Positions 28,858 through 38,444 of a stretch of DNA of 47,649 nucleotides are shown in pieces. Source of the stretch: Herbaspirillum sp. (lineage in GTDB: Bacteria > Pseudomonadota > Gammaproteobacteria > Burkholderiales > Burkholderiaceae_D); the NCBI GenBank assembly GCA_028291765.1, contig JAQGNR010000233.1, positions 1 to 47,649 on the forward strand. Direction: 5' to 3'. The translations under genes and the position numbers were made by a program. The notes under the pieces were generated by a model that was not told the origin of the DNA, ran no database searches, and was given only the letters and a program-made list of their open reading frames with translations. Numbering within the stretch: position 1 is the first letter of the stretch; each line of letters opens with the position of its first letter.

Positions 28858-30111
28858 TTAGTGCGCAGCCCACTGGATCGTGCTGAGGTCGATCCCATCC
28901 TTGTACATATCCCATAGCGGCGACAGTTCGCGCAGTTTTGCGACCTTTTCTTTCAGCAGCTTAATGGTGAAATCGATTTCTTCTTCGGTTGTGAAGCGGC
29001 CGATGGTGAAGCGAATCGAACTGTGCGCCAACTCGTCGCTGCGACCCAATGCGCGCAATACGTAAGATGGCTCCAGGCTGGCCGAAGTACAAGCCGATCC
29101 GGACGACACGGCGATTTCCTTGATGGCCATCAGCAGCGATTCGCCTTCGACGTAGTTAAAGCTCACATTCAGGTTGTGCGGCACGCGATGCGACAGGTCG
29201 CCGTTGATATAAACCTCTTCCATTTCCATCAAACCCTTGCGCAGACGTTCCTGCAGGCGTTTGATTTCGGCCAGTTCGCTTGCCATTTCCAGACGCGCCA
29301 GACGGAAGGACTCACCCATGCCGACGATTTGATGCGTTGCCAGCGTACCGGAGCGCAGACCGCGCTCATGACCGCCGCCATGGATTTGCGCTTCAATGCG
29401 AATACGCGGTTTGCGCCGCACGTACAACGCGCCGATGCCTTTCGGACCGTAAGTCTTGTGAGCGCAGAAGCTCATCAGATCGACTTTCCAGTTGGTAAGA
29501 TCGATTTCGACCTTGCCGGTGGCCTGTGCTGCGTCGCAATGAAAAATAATGCCTTTTTCGCGGCACAATTCGCCGATTTCAGGGATCGGCTGGATAACGC
29601 CGATTTCATTGTTGACCAGCATGACCGAGATCAGAATGGTATCGGGACGGATGGCCGCCTTGAGTTGTTCCAGAGTGATCAGGCCATCGTCTTGAGGTTG
29701 CAGATAGGTGGCTTCAAAACCTTCGCGTTCCAGCTCGCGCACGGTATCGAGCACGGCTTTGTGCTCGGTTTTGACCGTAATGATGTGTTTGCCTTTGGTT
29801 TGATAGAAATGTGCAGCACCCTTGATTGCCAGGTTGTTGCTTTCGGTCGCGCCGGAAGTCCAGATGATTTCGCGCGGATCGGCGCGGACCAGCTTGGCGA
29901 CTTCTTCGCGTGCTTCTTCTACGGCAGCTTCAGCGTCCCAGCCATACATGTGACTGCGCGAAGCGGGGTTGCCGAATTGGGCGCGCAGATACGGGATCAT
30001 CTTGTCGGCCACACGTGGATCAACTGGTGTAGTCGCCGAGTAATCCATATAAATAGGGAAGTGCGGCGCTTTGAGTGTATCGAGCAACTTCTGTTCGAGC
30101 GGTGCATTCAT
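28858..30111 (-). CDS. iscS: Cysteine desulfurase IscS
   Basis: A 417-residue PLP enzyme that converts cysteine to alanine and passes persulfide sulfur to IscU and tRNA-thiolation partners. Motifs are [52 protein letters not shown] (PLP Lys) and the mobile-loop Cys in [20 protein letters not shown]. The ATG at 30111 has GGAG nine bases upstream; a TTG further upstream is less likely. The N-terminus is about 13 residues longer than in E. coli. It starts 17 bases after the iscR stop. Confidence 0.98.
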   Translation of the reverse strand: MNAPLEQKLLDTLKAPHFPIYMDYSATTPVDPRVADKMIPYLRAQFGNPASRSHMYGWDAEAAVEEAREEVAKLVRADPREIIWTSGATESNNLAIKGAAHFYQTKGKHIITVKTEHKAVLDTVRELEREGFEATYLQPQDDGLITLEQLKAAIRPDTILISVMLVNNEIGVIQPIPEIGELCREKGIIFHCDAAQATGKVEIDLTNWKVDLMSFCAHKTYGPKGIGALYVRRKPRIRIEAQIHGGGHERGLRSGTLATHQIVGMGESFRLARLEMASELAEIKRLQERLRKGLMEMEEVYINGDLSHRVPHNLNVSFNYVEGESLLMAIKEIAVSSGSACTSASLEPSYVLRALGRSDELAHSSIRFTIGRFTTEEEIDFTIKLLKEKVAKLRELSPLWDMYKDGIDLSTIQWAAH

Positions 30112-30128
30112 GATATTTGAAACTCCAT

Positions 30129-30599
30129 TCAAGCAGCGTGAGTGCGATGTATGACCACCACGCTTTGTTCACTATTCTTCTGTTCCTGCTGATCGACCAG
30201 ATCTTGCAGTGAGACAGAATCCAGATATTCAACCATTTTCTCGTTCAGCGTAGACCAGAGTTCATGGGTCATACAGCGGGATCCGCCCGGCCGTTCGATG
30301 CTATGGCAATTCTCTTTGCCGCCGCATTGCGTGGCATCCAGCGGTTCATCGACGGCGATAATGATATCGGCAACGGTCACCTCTTCTGCACGCCGTCCGA
30401 GGTTGTAACCGCCACCCGGTCCGCGCACGGATGCCACAATGTTGTGGCGCCGCAACTTTCCAAACAATTGTTCCAGATATGATAAAGAAATTTCCTGCCG
30501 CTCGCTGATGGCGGACAAGGTGACAGGCCCCTTGCCGTGGCGCAAAGCCAGATCAATCATTGCCGTAACAGCAAAACGGCCTTTAGTAGTCAAACGCAT
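30129..30599 (-). CDS. iscR: Fe-S cluster-sensing regulator IscR
   Basis: A 156-residue Rrf2-family regulator. The winged helix ([39 protein letters not shown]) is followed by the cluster-ligand region with Cys92, Cys98 and Cys109 and His112 (MTHELW). The spacing from the second to the third Cys is 10 residues rather than the 5 of E. coli IscR. Holo-IscR represses its own operon at type 1 sites; a close match to that site overlaps the promoter at 30663-30696. First gene of the operon. Confidence 0.97.
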   Translation of the reverse strand: MRLTTKGRFAVTAMIDLALRHGKGPVTLSAISERQEISLSYLEQLFGKLRRHNIVASVRGPGGGYNLGRRAEEVTVADIIIAVDEPLDATQCGGKENCHSIERPGGSRCMTHELWSTLNEKMVEYLDSVSLQDLVDQQEQKNSEQSVVVIHRTHAA

Positions 30600-30662
30600 G
30601 AAATTTCCACTCCCGAAACAAACGTAAGTCTAAATTTCCTAATTCTTGAAACTCTGGAGGCA

Positions 30663-30696
30663 AGTATAACAAAACTTGAGTGATATTGTCAGGTAT
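30663..30696 (-). promoter_or_regulatory. iscR promoter overlapped by an IscR type 1-like site
   Basis: On the minus strand the -10 box is TATACT (30668-30663) and the -35 is CTGACA, 18 bases away. The 25-bp stretch 30696-30672 matches the E. coli type 1 IscR consensus (ATASYYGAC and its half-palindrome) at about 22 of 25 positions by eye and covers the -35 and spacer. This is the expected place for autorepression. Confidence 0.7.
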
Positions 30697-30789
30697 TGAA
30701 ATAGGGTCTTTCAAATTACTGCAAACCGGTATTCGCGGGGCAATTTACAGTCGGTTTGTTGCCATTTAAAAATATTTATAAAATGCGTT

Positions 30790-31608
30790 CTAACTTCTTA
30801 ATAAATCAAATGCGCCGAACAATTCTTGCATCCGGGCATTTCGGATGAACGACAGATTGTATGGATGCTCGGAGAGCGCCTGCGGGAATTCGGATACGCC
30901 GGGCAGGGCTTGCAGTTCTTCAGCGATTTTGCCCCACAATATCAGCGTCGGCGGGGTGCGTCCTTGACCGGCGGCATGTTGGCGCAAAGCATCGAGCACT
31001 ATTTGCAGAAACGGCCGCCATGCCAGAGCATCCTTGCGCGGCGCGACTTCCGGCCGGAATACCAGGCTTGCATTGAGCAATAGGAAGCCGTGCGCGGTCA
31101 GGCCTTGCTGCAAGGCTTGCAGGGTTTGAATCATGCCGCTGGCCTCGGCCCGGGCGCGCAATGCAATGTCGATTAAGGCGTCGCCGCCGGTATTATCGGG
31201 CGCGAGTTGCGCATCGGCGACCAGCAGCATTTTCATGAAATTGCGCAGCGAGGTAGCGCGGTTGACTGCTTTGCTGAGACCTCGCTCGGACCAGAGCGCT
31301 TCAACCGCGCCATCCATGAAGCAGACACCGGTAGCACTGGCTGCGCGCGGATAGGGGCCTTCGCCGACCAGCACATAACGGACTTGATCGAGCGGCTGTT
31401 TAAAGGCCGCAAACAGTCGTCCTTCGGTCGGCAGGAAATGGCTGGACGCCAATGCCGCCAGATAGTGCGGGTCCGCAGCCGATATTGCGGCCAGCCCCGC
31501 CTGCAAAATGGGATGCCAGGAATGGTCGGCGCCGGCGATGGCGGCATCGATCGTTGCCGGAATAGTGGTTTTAGTGGCTTGAACGCCAGCGTGGTTGGTT
31601 GCTGTCAA
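30790..31608 (-). CDS. Diverged uracil-DNA glycosylase-like protein
   Basis: A 272-residue protein of the UDG superfamily. Motif 1 reads [19 protein letters not shown] where family 1 UDG has GQDPYHG, so the catalytic water-activating Asp is Gly and the following His is Pro. [11 protein letters not shown] and SEHPYNLSF correspond to the LLLN strand and the HPSPLS loop, with the His kept. I recall betaproteobacterial relatives with GESPYPR, so this may be a separate family rather than decay. The start TTG at 31608 overlaps the uvrB stop (TTGA), indicating coupling to a repair gene. Confidence 0.7.
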   Translation of the reverse strand: MTATNHAGVQATKTTIPATIDAAIAGADHSWHPILQAGLAAISAADPHYLAALASSHFLPTEGRLFAAFKQPLDQVRYVLVGEGPYPRAASATGVCFMDGAVEALWSERGLSKAVNRATSLRNFMKMLLVADAQLAPDNTGGDALIDIALRARAEASGMIQTLQALQQGLTAHGFLLLNASLVFRPEVAPRKDALAWRPFLQIVLDALRQHAAGQGRTPPTLILWGKIAEELQALPGVSEFPQALSEHPYNLSFIRNARMQELFGAFDLLRS

Positions 31609-33707
31609 TTCTGTTGCGCTCCGGGGTCAGGCACGATGTAATCGGCGACGGTTGCGCCAAACAATTGCTGCTTGAGCTTTTGCAATTGATCGCGCGCATT
31701 CGCTGCCTTCTCGAATTCCAGATTTTTCGCGTAATCGTGCATTTGTTTTTCCAGGCGCTTGATTTCGCGGCTGACCTGTTTGTCGCTCATCGCTTCGTAA
31801 TCGGGCTGTCCCTCCGCCACCATCTGCTCGGCGCGCGCTTCCTGTGGACTGTAAATACCGTCGATCAGATCGCGGATTTCTTTGCTGATGCCGGTCGGCG
31901 TAATGCCGTTGGCGCTATTGAAAGCGATCTGCTTATTGCGGCGGCGTTCGGTTTCGTCGATGGCCCGGCGCATTGAATCGGTTATTTTGTCGCCATATAA
32001 GATGGCCATACCGTTCAAATTACGCGCAGCGCGGCCGATAGTCTGGATCAAACTGCGTTCCGAGCGCAGAAAGCCTTCCTTATCCGCATCCAGAATGGCC
32101 ACCAGCGAGACTTCCGGAATATCCAGCCCTTCGCGCAGCAAATTGATGCCGACCAGCACGTCAAATGTCCCAAGGCGCAAATCGCGGATGATTTCGACCC
32201 GCTCCACCGTATCGATATCGCTGTGCAGATAACGTACCTTGACGCCGTTATCGCTCAGGAATTCGGTCAATTGTTCCGACATCCGCTTGGTCAGCGTGGT
32301 AACCAGCACGCGTTCCTGCTTTTTGACGCGCAAGGTAATTTCGGACATTAGATCGTCGACCTGGGTGCTGGCGGGCCGGACCAGAATCATCGGATCGACC
32401 AGGCCGGTAGGGCGCACCACTTGCTCGACCACTTGATCGGCATGCGTATTTTCGTAATCGGCCGGCGTCGCCGAGACGAACACGGTTTGCCGCATCTTGC
32501 CTTCGAATTCATCGAAGCGCAGCGGCCGGTTATCCAGCGCCGACGGCAAGCGGAAACCGTAATCGACCAGATTGGTTTTACGCGCGCGGTCGCCGTTGTA
32601 CATACCGTTCAACTGGCCGATCAGCACATGCGACTCATCCAGAAACATCAGCGCATCGGGCGGCAAATAATCGACCAGTGTCGGCGGCGGCTCACCGGCC
32701 TGGGCGCCGCTCAGATGGCGCGAGTAATTCTCGATCCCTTTGGTAAAGCCTATTTCCTGCATCATTTCCAGATCGAAGCGGGTGCGCTGTTCCAGCCGCT
32801 GCTCCTCGATCAGGCGATTTTCCTTGCGGAACCACGCCAGCCGTTCGCGCAACTCATCCTTGATCGTTTCGATCGCCCGCAGCACGGTGCTGCGCGGGGT
32901 CACGTAATGCGAGCCGGGATAGACGGTAAAGCGCGGAATTTTTTGTCTGACGCGTCCGGTCAGCGGATCGAACAATTGCAGGCTGTCGATTTCATCGTCG
33001 AACATGTCGATCCGGATCGCCAGCTCGGCATGTTCGGCCGGAAACACATCGATGGTGTCGCCGCGCACGCGGAAGGTACCGCGCCCGAAATCGACTTCAT
33101 TGCGTGTGTATTGCATCTGAATCAGGCGCGCGATCAAGTCGCGCTGGCTGACCCTGTCCTTGGCGCGCAAGGTCAGGATCATCTGGTGATATTCGTTGGG
33201 ATTGCCGATACCGTAAATTGCCGAAACGGTGGCCACAATCACCACATCGCGCCGCTCCATCAGCGATTTGGTGCAGGACAGGCGCATCTGCTCGATGTGC
33301 TCATTGATCGACGAATCTTTTTCGATGAACAGATCGCGTTGCGGCACGTAGGCTTCCGGCTGATAGTAATCGTAGTAGCTGACGAAATATTCCACCGCGT
33401 TCTGCGGGAAAAATTCGCGGAATTCGCTATACAACTGTGCGGCCAGCGTTTTATTCGGCGCAAAGATAATGGCCGGGCGGCCCATGCGCGCAATAACGTT
33501 GGCCATGGTGTAAGTTTTACCGGAGCCGGTTACCCCCAGCAGCGTCTGATAAAAAAGACCGTCTTCAACGCCTTCGACCAACTTGGAAATGGCTGCCGGC
33601 TGATCGCCGGCGGGCAGAAACGGTTGATACAATTTATAGGGCGAGCCTGGAAACGCGACAATTTTCGATTCGTCTAGCGTTGGAGCAACCTGGGATAATT
33701 CAGCCAT
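31605..33707 (-). CDS. uvrB: Excinuclease ABC subunit B
   Basis: A 700-residue UvrB: damage verification and helicase-like loading in nucleotide excision repair with UvrA and UvrC. Seen are the Walker A motif [14 protein letters not shown], the beta-hairpin region [25 protein letters not shown], helicase motif [11 protein letters not shown] and the C-terminal UVR motif ([22 protein letters not shown]). The ATG at 33707 (MAELSQVAP) is chosen; an upstream TTG would add 22 residues with no family similarity. No LexA-type box was noticed in the intergenic region. Confidence 0.97.
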   Translation of the reverse strand: MAELSQVAPTLDESKIVAFPGSPYKLYQPFLPAGDQPAAISKLVEGVEDGLFYQTLLGVTGSGKTYTMANVIARMGRPAIIFAPNKTLAAQLYSEFREFFPQNAVEYFVSYYDYYQPEAYVPQRDLFIEKDSSINEHIEQMRLSCTKSLMERRDVVIVATVSAIYGIGNPNEYHQMILTLRAKDRVSQRDLIARLIQMQYTRNEVDFGRGTFRVRGDTIDVFPAEHAELAIRIDMFDDEIDSLQLFDPLTGRVRQKIPRFTVYPGSHYVTPRSTVLRAIETIKDELRERLAWFRKENRLIEEQRLEQRTRFDLEMMQEIGFTKGIENYSRHLSGAQAGEPPPTLVDYLPPDALMFLDESHVLIGQLNGMYNGDRARKTNLVDYGFRLPSALDNRPLRFDEFEGKMRQTVFVSATPADYENTHADQVVEQVVRPTGLVDPMILVRPASTQVDDLMSEITLRVKKQERVLVTTLTKRMSEQLTEFLSDNGVKVRYLHSDIDTVERVEIIRDLRLGTFDVLVGINLLREGLDIPEVSLVAILDADKEGFLRSERSLIQTIGRAARNLNGMAILYGDKITDSMRRAIDETERRRNKQIAFNSANGITPTGISKEIRDLIDGIYSPQEARAEQMVAEGQPDYEAMSDKQVSREIKRLEKQMHDYAKNLEFEKAANARDQLQKLKQQLFGATVADYIVPDPGAQQN

Positions 33708-33822
33708 TTGATTCGACCTTTGGTAGAATAACGCGTTACAAAACGGTGCTTGGCTTGTGGCTTGGCACTTCATCCACCGCCTGCAAAATGTCCGATTGCA
33801 GCTAACTTTTTATGTTATCACG

Positions 33823-35040
33823 ATGACCGCCTCTCTTCCTGCTTCCCTGTTCACCGCCATTGAAATGGCCCCCCGCGACCCGATTCTCGGTATTACCGAA
33901 GGATTCAACGCAGACAAAAACCCGCATAAAACCAATCTTGGCGTCGGCATTTATTACGACGAAAACGGCAAGGTGCCGTTACTGGAATGCGTGCGGCTGG
34001 CCGAAGCGCAACTGGCGGAAAAGCTCACGCCGCGCACCTATCTGCCTATCGAGGGTCTGGCGACCTACGACAAGGCTGTGCAAGAACTGGTATTTGGCGC
34101 CGACAGTGCCGTTGTTCAAGAGAAGCGGGCCATTACCGTGCAAGCCATCGGCGGCACCGGCGCCCTGAAGCTTGGCGCCGATTTCCTGAAGCGCTTTTCG
34201 GCCTCGAATGCGCAAGTGTTCATCAGCAACCCGAGCTGGGAAAACCATCGCGCGCTGTTTGAGTCGGCCGGTTTTGTCGTCAATGATTACCCTTACTACG
34301 ATGCGGCCACCCGCGGCGTCGATTTCAACGCCATGCTGGCGGCATTCAAGGCCATGCCGGCCGGCTCTATCGTATTGCTGCATGCCTGCTGCCATAACCC
34401 GACCGGCGCCGATCTGAGCGACGCGCAATGGGGCGATGTCATCAAGGTTGTGACCGAGCGCCATCTGGTGCCGTTCCTCGACATGGCATATCAAGGCTTT
34501 GGCGACGGCATTGAAGAAGACGGCAAAGTGGTGCGCCGTTTTACCGAAGCCGGCGGCGCATTGTTCGTATCGAACTCCTTTTCGAAATCGTTTTCTTTGT
34601 ATGGCGAGCGCGTCGGTGCATTGAGCATCGTTGCTGCCAGCGTCGAAGAAGCGGCCCGAGTACTGTCGCAACTCAAGCGCGTCGTGCGCACCAACTACTC
34701 GAACCCGCCGATGCATGGCGGCCAACTGGTGGCCACTACGCTGGCGTCGCCTGAATTGCGCGCGTTATGGGAAACAGAACTGGCCGGCATGCGCGTGCGT
34801 ATTCGTGAAATGCGGCAGCTGCTGGTCGCCAAGCTGAAAGCGAAAGCGCCTGCGCACGATTTCGATTTCGTCGTTAAACAACGCGGCATGTTTTCATACT
34901 CCGGCCTGACCAAACCGCAAGTCGATCGTCTGCGCGATGAGTTTTCGATTTACGCTGTCGATACCGGCCGCATTTGCGTTGCTGCGCTGAATCTGAAAAA
35001 CATCGACGCGGTGGTCGATGCGATTGCCAAGGTGTTGTAA
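33823..35040 (+). CDS. tyrB: Aromatic amino acid / aspartate aminotransferase
   Basis: A 405-residue class I PLP aminotransferase of the AspC/TyrB group. It contains PRDPILGITEGFNAD, KTNLGVGIYYDENGKVP, HACCHNPTGADLS, FLDMAYQGFGDG, the PLP-lysine region SNSFSKSFSLYGERVGAL and a substrate-Arg region VDTGRICVAALN near the C-terminus. It exchanges amino groups between Asp/Tyr/Phe and 2-oxoglutarate. AspC and TyrB cannot be told apart by eye, so the symbol is tentative. The ATG at 33823 matches the family start; the frame runs on upstream into the uvrB leader. Confidence 0.9.
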   Translation: MTASLPASLFTAIEMAPRDPILGITEGFNADKNPHKTNLGVGIYYDENGKVPLLECVRLAEAQLAEKLTPRTYLPIEGLATYDKAVQELVFGADSAVVQEKRAITVQAIGGTGALKLGADFLKRFSASNAQVFISNPSWENHRALFESAGFVVNDYPYYDAATRGVDFNAMLAAFKAMPAGSIVLLHACCHNPTGADLSDAQWGDVIKVVTERHLVPFLDMAYQGFGDGIEEDGKVVRRFTEAGGALFVSNSFSKSFSLYGERVGALSIVAASVEEAARVLSQLKRVVRTNYSNPPMHGGQLVATTLASPELRALWETELAGMRVRIREMRQLLVAKLKAKAPAHDFDFVVKQRGMFSYSGLTKPQVDRLRDEFSIYAVDTGRICVAALNLKNIDAVVDAIAKVL

Positions 35041-35066
35041 CGGACTGAAAACTAACGTGTTGCTGA

Positions 35067-35107
35067 AACCGGCCGTATTGGCGTAAAACGCTTCTGTACG
35101 GCCGGTT
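35067..35107. other. Long-stem hairpin between the aminotransferase gene and tRNA-Asn
   Basis: An 11-bp stem (35067-35077 with 35097-35107) with a smaller inner stem in the loop. It is followed by A rather than T on the plus strand, so it is not a classical terminator for the aminotransferase gene but could act as a 3'-end structure. Confidence 0.5.
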
Positions 35108-35126
35108 AAAAAAGACAACGAATTCT

Positions 35127-35156
35127 TTGACAGAATCCAGAATACAAGTCTATAAT
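35127..35156 (+). promoter_or_regulatory. Near-consensus promoter of tRNA-Asn
   Basis: Perfect TTGACA (35127-35132) and perfect TATAAT (35151-35156) with an 18-base spacer. The tRNA 5' end lies 16 bases after the -10 box. As expected for a stable RNA gene. Confidence 0.85.
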
Positions 35157-35171
35157 CCTGCTTCTTTCTTT

Positions 35172-35247
35172 TCCCTGATAGCTCAGTTGGTAGAGCGACG
35201 GACTGTTAATCCGCAGGTCCCTGGTTCGAGTCCAGGTCGGGGAGCCA
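35172..35247 (+). tRNA. tRNA-Asn (anticodon GTT)
   Basis: A 76-base cloverleaf: acceptor TCCCTGA pairing with TCGGGGA, D-loop AGCTCAGTTGGTAGAGC, anticodon loop CTGTTAAT with GTT, T-loop GGTTCGAGTCC and an encoded CCA end. A promoter and a terminator bracket it closely. Confidence 0.97.
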
Positions 35248-35253
35248 GAATTC

Positions 35254-35288
35254 AAGGGCCGCATCTTTCGATGTGGCCCTTTTCTATT
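35254..35288 (+). terminator. Intrinsic terminator of tRNA-Asn
   Basis: A 12-bp stem with one G-T pair (35254-35265 with 35270-35281) and a TTTC loop, followed by a T-rich stretch, beginning seven bases after the tRNA. Confidence 0.88.
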
Positions 35289-35390
35289 TCTGGCCCTGCT
35301 CCGTATTTGTGCCATAAAGTAGATTCCCCACCACTTCGGCATGCTTCGCCATCTGTGCCGGGGCCAAGTGCACATAGATCAATCGAGTGC

Positions 35391-36299
35391 TCAACAAAGG
35401 CGCCGCAGCCATAAGCTGCTGCCGCTGCCGGGCCGTTCCGGTAAGCGCGGGAAGGTCGCCGATACCGCGCCAGTGTGGCGAGTGGCCATGAAGTTCGCGG
35501 CCCACATCACCTCCCAGTTGTTATTGAACTGCAGGAACGCGCGCGTAAGGTATTGCTCGTTCCAGTTGCGGCCCTGGTCGATCATCCAGGTCTTCGGATA
35601 CTCATCGGGCAGGAGGATGTCGTGGAGATGCACTATCACGCCCGGGCGCAATCGCGGTAACACCTCGAAAAACAGATAATTGACATCGCTACCCACCTTC
35701 GACACGTGCGATGAGTCTATGAATAGGATATCGCCAGCGCCTAGCCGGTTGAAAAAACTGAGCTCGACGTCCTCGACCCTCTGGCGCACCAGTTGCGTAA
35801 TACCGTCTACCCCGTCAATCAAGAACTGCCGCGGATACGGCTCGATACAACTGAACTCGAGTGTATTGCCGAGGTGTCGGCGATTGACCTCGGCCGTGAC
35901 TAGCGACGAGAAGCCGCTACCGACCTCGATTATCGTCTTCGGGCGGAAGTGCCGTAGCGCCGCGTACAGGAACTCGGCGTCCAGCATGGGGAACTGGTCG
36001 TTGCCGTAGAAGTAGCGAGTCGGATCATCCGGCTGCGGGTCCGACCAGTCTATCTCCGCTATGTAGGGCGCTAGCGCTTTCACTAGCGCGAGTTGGTTAT
36101 CCACCTTCAGATCGATGCCTGGCATTGTGTCGACTGATGCCCAGATCTTCGCCTCCCGTGCCCGGATGTCGGGCGTGTAGGCGATAGGTGAGTAGAAGTG
36201 CCCGAGCGGAAACAGCAGCGGGATGGTCGGACCGCCATCGTTGGGCATCGCCCAGGCGTTGAGGTGCCGAAAGTGTTCGAGAAAGCGTCTGATAAACAT
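35391..36299 (-). CDS. SAM-dependent methyltransferase, class I
   Basis: A 302-residue protein with a Rossmann methyltransferase core. Motif I is TIIEVGSGFSSLVTAE, the acidic post-I strand is LEFSCIEPYPRQFL, and the later strands are GDILFIDSSHVSKVGSD and RPGVIVHLHDILLPDEYP. This resembles the Methyltransf_24 group found in glycan and natural-product clusters. The substrate is unknown; the DSSH and HLHD acids could bind a metal. It stands alone next to a tRNA gene, and its wording of codons looks less biased than in flanking genes, so transfer is possible. ATG at 36299. Confidence 0.8.
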   Translation of the reverse strand: MFIRRFLEHFRHLNAWAMPNDGGPTIPLLFPLGHFYSPIAYTPDIRAREAKIWASVDTMPGIDLKVDNQLALVKALAPYIAEIDWSDPQPDDPTRYFYGNDQFPMLDAEFLYAALRHFRPKTIIEVGSGFSSLVTAEVNRRHLGNTLEFSCIEPYPRQFLIDGVDGITQLVRQRVEDVELSFFNRLGAGDILFIDSSHVSKVGSDVNYLFFEVLPRLRPGVIVHLHDILLPDEYPKTWMIDQGRNWNEQYLTRAFLQFNNNWEVMWAANFMATRHTGAVSATFPRLPERPGSGSSLWLRRLC

Positions 36300-36638
36300 G
36301 CGACTCCTGACTGGATGGTGCGTTTTAAGGTGTACAGATATGTTGTGAGAACTTAATTTCGTATCAAATTTGTGGAATTGTTCTTTCCGTGAGCATTAAG
36401 AGCATCGAAAAGCGATCAAAAGCAGAATCTCTTCTGAGCTGCGATAGCAGTGCTCGACCAGCCGCCGCTCAGTATAGTCATTACATTGAGGTTGTCGCAA
36501 AAATTCATTGCCTCCTTGAGGCTACACCGATATAGCTCCTGACTATTGATCGGATCAAGAATTGACATTGGACGTTTTTTAAAAAGCGTTGCATCCTCCC
36601 GCTGCCATATCAAAAGACCTGACCGTCACCGACACATT
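36300..36638. other. Intergenic region without a supported gene
   Basis: 339 bases, AT-richer than the surroundings, between the divergent methyltransferase and EAL genes. A minus-strand frame ending near 36395 reads ERRLVEHCYRSSEEILLLIAF and could be a worn coding remnant, but I cannot name a family. No clear promoter or terminator was seen. Confidence 0.5.
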
Positions 36639-38444
36639 ATGCAAAATTCGGAAATCGCCCAGGCCTCATTGCCCGGCAAAGCGCCGGCCGGCCGGTCGAA
36701 GAGTGAATCGGCCCGACTGGCCGCGCTGCATCAGTTGGAAATCATCGGCAGTTCAACCGAAGACCTGGATACCATCACGCGTCTGGTGGCCAGTTACTTC
36801 GATGTGCCGACCGCTTATATTTCGTTGATCGACAGTGACCGGCAATGGCTGAAATCCAGTGTCGGCGTCGATTTCGGGCCGCTGGCGCGCGACGCGTCGT
36901 TCTGCACCCATACTGTGGATCAGTCGCAATTGCTGGTGATCGAAGACACCACTCAGGACAGCCGCTTCAGCCAAAATGATCTGGTCACGGGGCCGTCGAA
37001 GATCCGCTTCTATGCAGGCGCGCCGCTGATCACTACCGACGGCTACGCGATCGGCGCGCTGTGCATCATGGATCGCCTGCCGCGCCGGCTGGACGCCGGG
37101 CAACGGCGCCGCTTGCAGGAACTGGCGGGGTTTGTCATGGCGCACATTTTGTTGCGGCGCGCCGTCGGGCGGATCGATCCCATCAGCGGCATGCCGAACA
37201 AATATCAGTTGGCTGAAGATCTGGTTTCATTGCAAAAAAATGCGCACGGCCAGCGCCGCTCGCTGGCATACATCGATATGCCCGATACCGCGACCGCATT
37301 TGAAATTGCCACGGTGCTGGGTGTCACGGTCTATGACAAACTGATCCGCAATATATCGGAAAAAATCAAGCGGCTGCTGGATGGCGCGGCGGATGTTTAT
37401 CACATTACCGATACCCGTTTCGGACTGTTGTCGCGCGATTCGGAAACCGATGCATTCTGCAAGTTGCTGCATGGCCTGGACGAGGCCCTGCTGGCCCCAG
37501 TGGAAAGCATGAACGTGCCGTTGAACCTGCTCAGTTTCGGCGGCATTTTCAATTTCGACGTCGGTCCGGGGATGGTGGTGGACGCGCCGCGCAAGGCACT
37601 GTCGGCGGTGCATCAGGCGCTGATCGGGCAGCGGCGCTGGTCGATCTACAGCGAGCAGGACGATGTCAATCACCAGCGCTCGTTCCGGCTGCTCAATGAC
37701 ATGCATGAGGCGATCAGGGGCCAGGGCTTCCGCCTGATGTATCAGCCGAAACTCGATCTGCATAGTGGGAAGTACAGCGGCGCCGAGGCCTTGCTGCGCT
37801 GGGATCATGCGCAACTGGGACCGGTTTCGCCTGCGGAATTCATCCCGCTGGTGGAGAAGACCGCCTTGATTTCTCCGCTCACCAATTGGGTCATCCGCAG
37901 CACGCTGGCGCAAATGCGTGGCTGGCATGCGCGCGGCTATCCGGTCAGGATTGCGATCAACTTATCGGCGCGTAATTTTGAAGAGGCCGATATCTGCCGG
38001 CGGCTGGAAGCCGGCTGTGCCGAGTTCGACATCGATCCGCGCTACGTTGAAATCGAGTGCACCGAAGGGGTCTGGATGGAAAGCCCATCCGTGTTGAAGA
38101 CGCTGCATGACATACGCGCGCTTGGCATGGGCCTTGCGTTGGATGACTTCGGCACCGGCTACAGCAACTTTTCGTATCTTCAAAAACTACCGGCCACGGT
38201 GATCAAGCTGGACCAGTCGCTGATCTTCAATCTGCACACCAACACGCGCGACCAGCGCATCGTGCGTTCTCTGATCACGCTGGCGAAGGGTCTGGATTAC
38301 CGGGTGGTGGCGGAGGGTGTCGAAACGCGCGAGGCGCTGGAGATGATCACCGCCTGGGGCGCCGACGAAGCGCAAGGGTATCTGCTGGACAAACCGTTGA
38401 CACCGATTGATTTCGAGCAGCGCCTGTCAGGAAGCTCTGATTAA
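36639..38444 (+). CDS. GAF-(degenerate GGDEF)-EAL cyclic-di-GMP phosphodiesterase
   Basis: A 601-residue soluble signalling protein. The N-terminal GAF domain (about 25-165) shows VPTAYISLIDSDRQWLKSSVG and FCTHTVD. A GGDEF-like region (about 180-335) lacks the GGDEF signature, so no diguanylate cyclase activity is expected. The C-terminal EAL domain (about 355-595) looks complete: EALLRW, INLSARNF, IECTEGVW, DDFGTGYSNFSYL, KLDQS, VAEGVE and QGYLLDKPL. Hydrolysis of c-di-GMP to pGpG under a GAF-sensed signal is expected. ATG 36639 has a poor ribosome-binding site. Its last four codons and TAA stop lie inside hairpin element B. The PgaC/PgaD-type synthase 7 kb downstream is a likely c-di-GMP target by family. 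Confidence 0.9.
   Translation: MQNSEIAQASLPGKAPAGRSKSESARLAALHQLEIIGSSTEDLDTITRLVASYFDVPTAYISLIDSDRQWLKSSVGVDFGPLARDASFCTHTVDQSQLLVIEDTTQDSRFSQNDLVTGPSKIRFYAGAPLITTDGYAIGALCIMDRLPRRLDAGQRRRLQELAGFVMAHILLRRAVGRIDPISGMPNKYQLAEDLVSLQKNAHGQRRSLAYIDMPDTATAFEIATVLGVTVYDKLIRNISEKIKRLLDGAADVYHITDTRFGLLSRDSETDAFCKLLHGLDEALLAPVESMNVPLNLLSFGGIFNFDVGPGMVVDAPRKALSAVHQALIGQRRWSIYSEQDDVNHQRSFRLLNDMHEAIRGQGFRLMYQPKLDLHSGKYSGAEALLRWDHAQLGPVSPAEFIPLVEKTALISPLTNWVIRSTLAQMRGWHARGYPVRIAINLSARNFEEADICRRLEAGCAEFDIDPRYVEIECTEGVWMESPSVLKTLHDIRALGMGLALDDFGTGYSNFSYLQKLPATVIKLDQSLIFNLHTNTRDQRIVRSLITLAKGLDYRVVAEGVETREALEMITAWGADEAQGYLLDKPLTPIDFEQRLSGSSD

Noticed and set aside
29023..30120. Open frame of 365 codons on the plus strand opposite iscS
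   Set aside because: It lies wholly antisense to a clearly conserved gene, and its His/Gln/Phe-rich product is the usual shadow of a GC-rich coding strand.
32421..33677. Open frame of 418 codons opposite uvrB
   Set aside because: Antisense shadow; no recognisable domain, and uvrB is certain.
33708..33822. LexA (SOS) box between uvrB and the aminotransferase gene
   Set aside because: No CTGT-N8-ACAG type match was seen in the intergenic bases.
36390..36540. Possible transposase C-terminal remnant on the minus strand (reads ERRLVEHCYRSSEE)
   Set aside because: Too short, bounded by stops, and I could not tie it to any IS family.
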